From: Nanobdellota archaeon
GTDB taxonomy: Archaea; Nanobdellota; Nanobdellia; SCGC-AAA011-G17; JAFCDX01
Direction of reading: 5' to 3'
DNA: 7,050 nt
Assembly: GCA_018816585.1 (NCBI GenBank)
Contig: JAHIVQ010000053.1
Span: 1 to 7,050 of the forward strand
Made by a program: the position numbers and the translations under genes. The notes beneath the pieces are model-generated. The model was not told the DNA's origin. It worked only from the letters and a program-made list of their open reading frames with translations, and searched no databases. Shown one piece after another: positions 1 to 5,508 of this stretch; positions within the stretch are counted from its first letter, which is position 1; each line of letters begins with the position of its first letter.

Positions 1-417
1 AATATAATTGGTATGGGGTTGAATAAATCTATTAATTTAGCAACAGATCAATTTAAAGCAATGAATTTAGCTAGACTTTATGATCAATTAACAAAGCAGG
101 TAATTCCAATAAATGACCCAAGATATCAAACAATTAAAAAGATATCAGCTAATTTTATTTCAAAAGCTTCAGAAATAAATAGAATATTAACAGAGACTAT
201 AAGGATAATCAATGGTTATGAAAGTAATAATAGAAAAAAATTATCAAATCTAATAACAAATATAAACAAATTATCAAAAGAAAATATTGTTAGTGAACTT
301 GATGGACTAATTAAAGAATATGTAGGGGAAGAGAGATTAATTAGTGGTTGTTTACAACAACTAGAGAAATTAAATAAATTAGAAGATGAAGTACAAGCAG
401 AATTAAGAGCAATTTAA
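1..417 (+). CDS. Hypothetical helical protein, possibly 5'-truncated by the window edge
   Basis: I do not recognise this protein. The first visible ATG is at 13 (134 residues), but the frame stays open to base 1 (codons for N-I-I-G precede the Met), so the true start may lie outside. The sequence is polar, rich in Lys, Glu, Asn, Ile and Leu, and has no Cys, no evident signal peptide and no membrane segment. Residues from about 35 to 130 look almost wholly alpha-helical, with heptad-like Leu/Ile spacing in roughly 75-130 (for example LSNLITNINKLSKENI and LQQLEKLNKLEDEV), suggesting a coiled coil or helical bundle. It converges on the FEN1 gene and the two stop codons interlock: the plus-strand TAA (415-417) and minus-strand TAA (416-414) share the palindrome TTAA. 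The frame is clean and codon use matches its neighbours, so it is probably a real gene, but no function can be assigned. Confidence 0.7.
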   Translation, partial: NIIGMGLNKSINLATDQFKAMNLARLYDQLTKQVIPINDPRYQTIKKISANFISKASEINRILTETIRIINGYESNNRKKLSNLITNINKLSKENIVSELDGLIKEYVGEERLISGCLQQLEKLNKLEDEVQAELRAI

Positions 418-1418
418 ACCCACTTATTTAATCCACCAATGTCTTTATTAGATATCTTTTTTAAAGTATTATTAACTCTTTCTTCTGAAAAATTATGCTT
501 ATTAATTAATAAAGTTCTTACTTTCTTTTCATCAACAGGATGCCATTTTAACTGGTAATTTTTCATTATAGGCATTGATTTAAAAACAGCATAAATTTCT
601 TTCCAGTTAAAATCTGCTTTTACTTCCTTGAAAATATCATCAAAATTTTTATTCTGTTGCACTAATCTTAAAGCTGTTTTTGGTCCAATTCCCTTTACAC
701 CTCCAGGATTGTAATCAGTTCCTATTAAGATACCTATAACTAATAATTGGTCTGGTGTTAATTTTAAATGTTCTAAATTTTCTTTTAAATCAATAATTTG
801 TGGTTTAATCCAAACAAAAGAACCATTTGGTAATCTTCTTTTTTGTGATAAAGTTAAATTTTGTATGACTTTAGGAGAATTAAATAATAAAGAATCATAA
901 TCCTGAGAACCACAAGCAAAAACATCTTCTTGCTCACACATAAAAGCAGCTTGTGCTTCTGCTTCACTTGGTGCTTGTATTACAGGCAATCCCATAGCAC
1001 TTATTAATTCCTTTGATTCCTGCATTATTTCAGGTGTTAGTCTTACAATCTGTTTTGAATATTTTAAAACATCTTCTTCAGACTCTTCTTCTCTTGCTTT
1101 CTCTAATTTAGATTCTGCAATTCTTTTTCTATGTTCTCTTTCTTCTCTTTCTTTTATTTTTAATAATGGAGGTTTGCCATCAAATACATAGCAAATTTTA
1201 ATTCCTTTTTCCATTAAATTTGCTGTTCTTGAAAATAAACCAACTAAATGTGAAGTGATTTTTCCATTAGAATCCATTAAAGGAGTTCCATCAGCCTGTC
1301 TTATATTACTTAGAAACTGATAAACAACATTTGAAAAATCAACTGCTATTCTTCTGTCTTTCAATTCTTCAAAAGATATATCATTCTTTATTATTAAGTC
1401 AGCTAGCTTAACTCCCAT
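414..1418 (-). CDS. fen: Flap endonuclease 1 (FEN1, XPG/Rad2 family)
   Basis: Structure-specific nuclease that removes 5' flaps during Okazaki fragment maturation and long-patch base excision repair. It is full length at 334 residues (archaeal FEN1 is usually about 325-345) and opens with the mature-type N-terminus MGVKLADLI. All expected metal-binding acidic residues are visible: D27 (IAVDFSN), D80 (VFDGKPP), E152 and E154 (APSEAEAQAA), D173 and D175 (SQDYDSLLF) and D235 (IGTDYNPGGVKGIGPKTA, also the helix-hairpin-helix DNA-binding region). A charged Lys/Arg/Glu helical segment at about 87-120 corresponds to the clamp/arch. The expected C-terminal PCNA-binding peptide (QxxLxxWF) is present only in decayed form: the protein ends GGLNKWV, keeping L330 and W333 but with I327 instead of Gln and V334 instead of the last aromatic. 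It lies 6 bases after the stop of the 140-residue gene, with no TATA box or Shine-Dalgarno motif between, so it is co-transcribed with that gene. Confidence 0.97.
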   Translation of the reverse strand: MGVKLADLIIKNDISFEELKDRRIAVDFSNVVYQFLSNIRQADGTPLMDSNGKITSHLVGLFSRTANLMEKGIKICYVFDGKPPLLKIKEREEREHRKRIAESKLEKAREEESEEDVLKYSKQIVRLTPEIMQESKELISAMGLPVIQAPSEAEAQAAFMCEQEDVFACGSQDYDSLLFNSPKVIQNLTLSQKRRLPNGSFVWIKPQIIDLKENLEHLKLTPDQLLVIGILIGTDYNPGGVKGIGPKTALRLVQQNKNFDDIFKEVKADFNWKEIYAVFKSMPIMKNYQLKWHPVDEKKVRTLLINKHNFSEERVNNTLKKISNKDIGGLNKWV

Positions 1419-1424
1419 AAATAA

Positions 1425-1847
1425 TTAGTAAAAGCTTAAGTTTTTATATTTTTGGGATTTTACCATCTCTTCAAATATCTCACTAAATTCTGGATCTGAA
1501 GAATATTGTGAATCTAACATTATTCCAACCCTTTCACCGTGATCTGCACAACCTGTTCTCTTATATTCTACTTCATGTTGTAAAAGATTTTTTTGATCCT
1601 CTGTTAACATATCTATTAAATCTTTTCTTTTAGATTCATCCCATAATTTATGAGATACTGCATGAATTCTTACATCTTTTGCATCTTCTACTTTTATTTT
1701 TAGACCATTTCCCCATAAAAAATCATAGAAAAATTTTACTAATTGTCTTTGAGATTTAGAACCATCAGGAAAACCCTCATAAATTTGCCTAATAAAATAA
1801 CTTTTTATCGCCTTTTCTTTATCTCTTTTAGATGTAGACTTTTTCAT
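1425..1847 (-). CDS. Uncharacterised 140-residue protein, first gene of the FEN1 operon
   Basis: I do not recognise a family. The protein is charged and probably cytosolic, with no signal peptide or membrane helix. A Lys/Arg-rich N-terminus (MKKSTSKRDKEKAIKSYF) leads into an aromatic-rich stretch at about 36-50 (LVKFFYDFLWGNGLK). Then comes a Val/Ile/His segment (about 58-69, DVRIHAVSHKLW), an acidic-basic helix (about 70-95), a short motif with the only cysteine (RTGCADHGERVGIMLD, about 98-112; C100, H103) and an acidic C-terminal helix. The start at 1847 is supported by a TATA box (TTTATAAA, minus strand, 1876-1869) that ends 21 bases upstream, implying a leaderless mRNA. FEN1 begins 6 bases after its stop. 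Co-transcription with FEN1 and divergence from a nuclease-polymerase operon suggest a role around DNA replication or repair. That is inference from position only. Confidence 0.82.
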   Translation of the reverse strand: MKKSTSKRDKEKAIKSYFIRQIYEGFPDGSKSQRQLVKFFYDFLWGNGLKIKVEDAKDVRIHAVSHKLWDESKRKDLIDMLTEDQKNLLQHEVEYKRTGCADHGERVGIMLDSQYSSDPEFSEIFEEMVKSQKYKNLSFY

Positions 1848-1868
1848 ATCTTATCAAATAAGTTATTC

Positions 1869-1876
1869 TTTATAAA
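1869..1876 (-). promoter_or_regulatory. TATA box for the 140-residue protein-FEN1 operon
   Basis: The minus strand reads GAAAGG then TTTATAAA. The octamer is a good archaeal TATA box and the purine run just upstream (1882-1877) fits a TFB recognition element. Its centre is about 26 bases from the ATG at 1847, so transcription should begin at or next to the start codon. Confidence 0.72.
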
Positions 1877-1887
1877 CCTTTCTATTT

Positions 1888-1906
1888 GTAACTACTTATA
1901 AGTTAC
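1888..1906. promoter_or_regulatory. Palindromic element between two divergent promoters, candidate operator
   Basis: GTAACTACTTATAAGTTAC contains 6-bp inverted arms (GTAACT at 1888-1893 and AGTTAC at 1901-1906) and, nested within, a perfect 10-bp palindrome ACTTATAAGT (1894-1903). It lies upstream of both TATA boxes (1869-1876 minus, 1922-1930 plus), where one regulator could act on both operons. In AT-rich DNA short palindromes are frequent, so a chance origin is quite possible. Confidence 0.3.
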
Positions 1907-1921
1907 TTAGTTATATAAGAA

Positions 1922-1930
1922 TTTATATAA
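1922..1930 (+). promoter_or_regulatory. TATA box for the nuclease-PolB operon
   Basis: TTTATATAA preceded by purine-rich AAGAA (1917-1921), a plausible TFB recognition element. The box centre lies about 26-27 bases before the ATG at 1953, predicting a leaderless transcript. A second copy of TTATATAA sits 12 bases further upstream (1911-1918), and could be an alternative box giving a leader of about 12 bases. Confidence 0.7.
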
Positions 1931-1952
1931 ACAAATTAAATAGTAAAAATTA

Positions 1953-2552
1953 ATGATTAAGCATATATCTTTAGATCATAATTGGTACTATCAGTATAGA
2001 ATACATACCTTGAAATCAAATTCTTTATGTGCTGACTTTCCTTTACTTAATGAATATTTAGAAAAAACATTTAATGAATGCCCAAATCACTATTTCAAGA
2101 ATAGTTTATCAGGTTCAAAATTGAATTTTGCACTTAATTTATCTGTTCATAATATAAAAATTCATGAAGTGTGTGAATTAGCAAAGAACGCACTTAATAT
2201 GAACATTGAAAAAACACCACATACTAAAGTGCAATTACATTTTTTAGAGCAAGATAATAAAACAATAGCATCTGAAGTTCCTGTATGGATACAACCTAAA
2301 GAGCTAAAAGAATTAAAAATAGATAAAATACTTACAGGTCATATTGATTTAATAAGAATTGAGGATAATAAGATATGGGTATGGGATTACAAGCCAAGAG
2401 CTCATGAGGAAAAATATGCTTCAACCCAGGTTTACTTTTACACTTTAATGCTCTCAAAAAGAACAGGAATACCAATAGAAAACTTCAGATGTGGTTATTT
2501 TGATGATAAAAATGCATTTATATTCATGCCAAAAATAGAAGAAGTTTTATAA
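1953..2552 (+). CDS. PD-(D/E)XK superfamily nuclease (RecB/Cas4-like fold)
   Basis: A 199-residue protein with the ordered motifs of the RecB/Cas4/PDDEXK_1 branch: E108 (ASEVPVW), G129-H-I-D132 (GHIDLIRI), D145-Y-K147 (WVWDYKP, the D-x-K catalytic pair) and Q159-V-Y-F-Y163 (STQVYFYTLML, the QxxxY motif). D132, D145 and K147 should form the metal-dependent active site. Cas4 and AddB relatives carry a 4Fe-4S cluster held by one N-terminal Cys and three clustered C-terminal Cys. Here the only cysteines are C26, C43, C74 and C180, scattered, so a canonical cluster is not supported. No cas1, cas2 or CRISPR repeat is nearby, so I do not call it cas4. The first ~90 residues are not recognisable and may be a specificity region. 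PolB begins 22 bases after its stop with no promoter between, so the two are probably co-transcribed. Role inferred: end or flap processing linked to DNA synthesis. Confidence 0.85.
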   Translation: MIKHISLDHNWYYQYRIHTLKSNSLCADFPLLNEYLEKTFNECPNHYFKNSLSGSKLNFALNLSVHNIKIHEVCELAKNALNMNIEKTPHTKVQLHFLEQDNKTIASEVPVWIQPKELKELKIDKILTGHIDLIRIEDNKIWVWDYKPRAHEEKYASTQVYFYTLMLSKRTGIPIENFRCGYFDDKNAFIFMPKIEEVL

Positions 2553-2574
2553 ATTTTCTTTCCCTTACTGACTG

Positions 2575-4959
2575 ATGAAGATAAAATTTTATCCTATAGA
2601 TATAGATTACAAAGATGCAATTAGGATTTTTGGAAAGACTGAAGATGGAAAGAAAATAGTTGTTATAGATGATTCTTTAAAACCTTATTTTTATGCAATT
2701 CCAGATGAAAATGCTTCTGAATTTAAGAAAAAAATTGATTCTTTAAAAGAAAGTAAGGATTATATTGTAAAAACTGAATTAGTAAGGAAAAAATATCTTA
2801 AAGAAGAAGTTGATGCAATAAAGATTTATGTAAATAACCAGAATACAATTCCAGTTGTAAATGATTTAGTAAAAGAATTAGGAATTAAAAAAAGAATTGA
2901 AACAGATATTCCATTTCCAAAAAAATATCTTATAGAAAAAGAAATTACTCCATTAACTTTGTGTGAAGTTGAAGGAGAACAGAAAAATGATCCTTATCTT
3001 GGCCTTGTTATTGAAGGTTCTGTAAAGCAATTTAGTGATGATATATTAAAGCCAAAAATGATTGCATTTGACATTGAAGTTTATTCCTTTTCAAGCATAG
3101 AAGACAGCACACATCCGATAATTTCAGTCTCATTATTTTCTGAAAACTTCAAAAAAGTAATAACTTGGAAAAAATTTGATGATGCTCCAGATTATGTTGA
3201 ATTTGTAAAAAATGAATCTGAATTATTAATAAAATTAAAAAATATAATTTCTGAAAAAAATCCTGATTATCTTGTTGGTTATTATTCTGATGGATTTGAT
3301 CTGCCATATATTATGCAGAGAGCAGATAGATATGGTATACTTTTTGATATTGGAATTGATGGAAGTGCTCCAAGAATATCAAGAGGGATTAACAATACTG
3401 TAAAAATAAAAGGTATGGTGCATATTGACATTTTACAGTTTATTAAAAAAATAATGGCTGGTTCTTTAAAATTAGATTCTTACAGTCTTGATAGTGTAGC
3501 TAATGAATTACTAAAAGATGGAAAAAAGCATATAGATATATGGAGAATGGCTGGAATGTGGGATAATGAAGAAATAAAAACAATTTGCGAGTACAATTTG
3601 CATGATTCTGTTTTAACTTATAAAGTAGCTGAGAAAATACTTCCAAACTTGCATGAATTAGTAAAAGTAATTGGAATGCCTGTATTTGATGTTAGCAGAA
3701 TGAGTTACGGCCAATTAGTTGAAAACTTTTTAATGAAGAAATCTAAAGAATTAAATAATATTGTTCCTAACAGGCCAATGCATTCAGATATTTCAGAAAG
3801 AAGAAATTATACTTATCAAGGTGCTTTTGTAATGGAACCAAAACCTGGTTTTTATAAAAATCTTGTTGTATTTGATTTCAAATCTCTTTATCCAAGCTTA
3901 ATAGTTGTAAAAAATATAGATCCATCAACTCTTGGAGATAAAGGAAACAAGTCTCCTGAAATAGAAGGAAAAAATTATTATTTTGATAATAAAAATGAAG
4001 GTTTTATTCCCTTAGTTATAAAAGATTTAATTGAAAGAAGAAATACTATAAGAGAATTGTTGAAAGAAGAAAAAAATCCAATACTTGAAGCAAGGTCTTA
4101 TGCTTTAAAGACAGTTGCAAATGCAATGTATGGTTACATGGGTTTCTTTGGAGCAAGATGGTATAGCAAAGAATGTGTATCATCAATAACTGCCTGGGCA
4201 AGGGATTATATTAAATCATTAAATAAGGAAGCTGAAAAAAATAATTTCAATGTAATTTACAATGATACGGACAGCTGCTGCATAGAATTAAAAGAAAAAA
4301 CAAAAGAAGATGCTATGAATTTCTTGAATAATTTTAATAAAACCTTGCCAAAACCTATGGAACTTGGTCTCGAAAATTTCTATCCTTCTGCAATATTTGT
4401 TTCTAAAAAATCTGGAGATTCAAAAGGTGCGAAGAAAAAATATGCAATGATAGATGAAAAAGATAATATAAAAATAAGTGGATTTGAAACTGTAAGAAGA
4501 GATTGGAGCAAATTAGCAAGAGAAACTCAAAAAGAAGTCTTAAAGATAGTACTTGAAAAAGGAGATTCAAAAAAAGCATTTGAATATGCTCTAAGTGTAA
4601 TAAAAAGATTAAGAGAAAAAGAAGTAAAACTTGAAGAATTATTGATTCAAACGCAATTAAAAATGGATATTTCTGATTATGAGCAGATAGGACCTCATGT
4701 TGCTGTTGCTCGTAGAATGCAGGAAAAAGGTTATCCTGTAAGCTCCGGTGTTCCAATATGGTATATAATAGTTGAAGGCAAAGGTATGATAAGAGATCGT
4801 GCGAGACTTCCTGAAGAATGCAAGGAAAAAGAATATGATACTGAATATTATGTTAATAATCAAATAATTCCTGCTGTTGAAAAGATACTTGAAGTATTTG
4901 GTTATAAAAAAGAAGATTTATTAAAAGAAAAGAGCCAGTTAAAACTAGGTGATTTTTAA
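2575..4959 (+). CDS. polB: Family B DNA-directed DNA polymerase with 3'-5' exonuclease
   Basis: Replicative or repair DNA polymerase, 794 residues (single-chain archaeal PolB is about 770-800). The N-terminal domain carries the archaeal signature around 107-120 (KRIETDIPFPKKYLI) and KPYFYA (36-41), near the uracil-sensing pocket of archaeal homologues. Exonuclease residues: D166 and E168 (FDIEVY, Exo I), D242 (YYSDGFDLPYI, Exo II), Y340 and D344 (YNLHD, Exo III). Polymerase residues: YQGAFV (414-419), motif A DFKSLYPSLI (D434), motif B K512...N516-A-M-Y519-G, and motif C NDTDS (D564, D566). The thumb region has GFETVRRDWSKLA (636-648), and the palm-to-tail run PHVAVARRMQ and DRARLPEE is intact. 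The chain ends QLKLGDF, a compact PCNA-interacting peptide (Q788, L791, F794). Motifs A, B and C are uninterrupted, so there is no intein. Oddities: Tyr replaces the usual Exo II Asn (Y237), and K446 stands where THN-type His is common after motif A. Confidence 0.98.
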   Translation: MKIKFYPIDIDYKDAIRIFGKTEDGKKIVVIDDSLKPYFYAIPDENASEFKKKIDSLKESKDYIVKTELVRKKYLKEEVDAIKIYVNNQNTIPVVNDLVKELGIKKRIETDIPFPKKYLIEKEITPLTLCEVEGEQKNDPYLGLVIEGSVKQFSDDILKPKMIAFDIEVYSFSSIEDSTHPIISVSLFSENFKKVITWKKFDDAPDYVEFVKNESELLIKLKNIISEKNPDYLVGYYSDGFDLPYIMQRADRYGILFDIGIDGSAPRISRGINNTVKIKGMVHIDILQFIKKIMAGSLKLDSYSLDSVANELLKDGKKHIDIWRMAGMWDNEEIKTICEYNLHDSVLTYKVAEKILPNLHELVKVIGMPVFDVSRMSYGQLVENFLMKKSKELNNIVPNRPMHSDISERRNYTYQGAFVMEPKPGFYKNLVVFDFKSLYPSLIVVKNIDPSTLGDKGNKSPEIEGKNYYFDNKNEGFIPLVIKDLIERRNTIRELLKEEKNPILEARSYALKTVANAMYGYMGFFGARWYSKECVSSITAWARDYIKSLNKEAEKNNFNVIYNDTDSCCIELKEKTKEDAMNFLNNFNKTLPKPMELGLENFYPSAIFVSKKSGDSKGAKKKYAMIDEKDNIKISGFETVRRDWSKLARETQKEVLKIVLEKGDSKKAFEYALSVIKRLREKEVKLEELLIQTQLKMDISDYEQIGPHVAVARRMQEKGYPVSSGVPIWYIIVEGKGMIRDRARLPEECKEKEYDTEYYVNNQIIPAVEKILEVFGYKKEDLLKEKSQLKLGDF

Positions 4960-4963
4960 ATGA

Positions 4964-5212
4964 TTAATCATAAACATTTTTACGGTGTCCTACTTTAATT
5001 ACAAGAATTTGTAACCTTTCTTTATTAACATCAATTATTAAACGATAATCTCCAACACGAAATTTATAACCTGGATCTCCTACAAGTTTGCTGATATATG
5101 AATCTGGACGTATTCTAATTCTTTCTAATGCCTTAATAATTCTCTCTTGAACAGATCTTTCTAATTTTTCAAGTTGTTTTTTAGCTTTATCAGAAAAAAT
5201 TATTTCATACAT
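4964..5212 (-). CDS. relE: RelE/ParE-superfamily toxin
   Basis: An 82-residue toxin of the RelE fold, in most relatives a ribosome-dependent mRNA endonuclease. The sequence matches the family layout: an opening strand (MYEIIFSDKA), two helices (about 8-33), then the strand run YKFRVGDYRLIID (49-61) and the C-terminal strand ending ILVIKVGHRKNVYD. R52, R57, H76, R77, K78 and Y81 are the likely RNA-contacting and catalytic residues; which are essential cannot be told from sequence. Its ATG follows the antitoxin's TAG stop with no base between, so the two are translationally coupled and there is no separate promoter. It converges on polB, with only 4 bases between the two stop codons. ParE (gyrase-directed) activity cannot be excluded from sequence alone, although the RVGDYRLI and HRKNVY motifs favour the RelE type. 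Confidence 0.9.
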   Translation of the reverse strand: MYEIIFSDKAKKQLEKLERSVQERIIKALERIRIRPDSYISKLVGDPGYKFRVGDYRLIIDVNKERLQILVIKVGHRKNVYD

Positions 5213-5431
5213 CTATAATTTCAACTCTTTTTTAATTTGTTTTAATGTATGAAATTTACCTTGTTTTATCTCTTCACGTGATTGTGCAAGTTCTATTTTT
5301 GTTTCTTTAGATAATTCTTGTGTATCTTCTATTAAATCCCATATAACTTCTTCATAAGTTTCTCTGTCAAAAATCTTTTTTTCATTAAGTTTTTCTTGAA
5401 GATTTTCTGTTATTTGAATTGTAGTTACCAT
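5213..5431 (-). CDS. RelB-like antitoxin with N-terminal ribbon-helix-helix-type DNA-binding segment
   Basis: Start chosen at the ATG at 5431 (72 residues, MVTTIQITENLQEKL). A longer reading from TTG at 5437 adds only two residues and would run into the operator palindrome; the ATG is also the right distance (22 bases) from the TATA box. Residues 1-34 look like a ribbon-helix-helix unit: beta strand MVTTIQI, then helices around ENLQEKLNEKK and RETYEEVIWDLIED. This form is common among archaeal antitoxins. The rest (about 38-72, ending EEIKQGKFHTLKQIKKELKL) is charged and resembles the flexible toxin-neutralising tail of RelB-like proteins. It is the first gene of the pair and abuts the toxin ATG. 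It probably represses its own promoter through the palindrome at 5434-5447. It could equally be filed as VapB-like, but the partner is a RelE-fold toxin, not a PIN domain. Confidence 0.87.
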   Translation of the reverse strand: MVTTIQITENLQEKLNEKKIFDRETYEEVIWDLIEDTQELSKETKIELAQSREEIKQGKFHTLKQIKKELKL

Positions 5432-5433
5432 AT

Positions 5434-5453
5434 CCAACTATAGTTGGCTATAG
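5434..5453. promoter_or_regulatory. Operator of the toxin-antitoxin pair: 14-bp perfect palindrome plus repeated CTATAG core
   Basis: CCAACTATAGTTGG (5434-5447) is a perfect palindrome. Its core CTATAG (5438-5443) recurs at 5448-5453, exactly 10 bp away, about one helical turn. The element fills the space between the TATA box and the antitoxin ATG (5431), covering the predicted transcription start. Ribbon-helix-helix antitoxins commonly bind such tandem sites, so autorepression is the likely role. Confidence 0.7.
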
Positions 5454-5461
5454 TATATAAA
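5453..5461 (-). promoter_or_regulatory. TATA box for the antitoxin-toxin operon
   Basis: The minus strand reads AGAAAGA then TTTATATAC, a close match to the archaeal TATA consensus with a purine-rich upstream element. The centre is about 26 bases from the antitoxin ATG at 5431, predicting a leaderless mRNA and supporting that start over the TTG at 5437. Confidence 0.72.
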
Positions 5462-5479
5462 TCTTTCTATTGCATTAGA

Positions 5480-5487
5480 TTTATAAA
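5480..5487 (+). promoter_or_regulatory. TATA box for methionine aminopeptidase
   Basis: TTTATAAA, centred about 26 bases before the ATG at 5509, with ATTAGA immediately upstream. Together with the antitoxin TATA box it forms an inverted repeat: TATAAATC at 5456-5463 and GATTTATA at 5478-5485, 14 bases apart, two nearly mirror-image promoters back to back. Confidence 0.7.
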
Positions 5488-5508
5488 TTTAATCTGAATT
5501 TTAATAAG

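Noticed and set aside
1422..1847. The 140-residue protein as a toxin-antitoxin or restriction component
   Set aside because: No recognisable toxin fold or partner; its only tight neighbour is the housekeeping FEN1 gene.
1953..2552. Calling this gene cas4 and inferring a CRISPR-Cas locus
   Set aside because: The iron-sulfur cysteine pattern is missing, no other cas genes are visible and no repeat-spacer array exists in the window.
3880..4300. Intein within polB, common in archaeal polymerases
   Set aside because: Motifs A, B and C run on without interruption and the total length is normal.
4403..4756. Minus-strand open frame of 117 codons, Leu/Phe/Ile-rich, within polB
   Set aside because: It is the complement of Lys/Glu/Asp-rich polB codons, which always yields Phe/Leu-rich frames in AT-rich DNA; it lies fully inside a clear gene with no promoter.
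4657..4863. Minus-strand frame of 68 codons within polB
   Set aside because: Antisense shadow of the conserved polB thumb and C-terminal region; composition and position show no independent gene.
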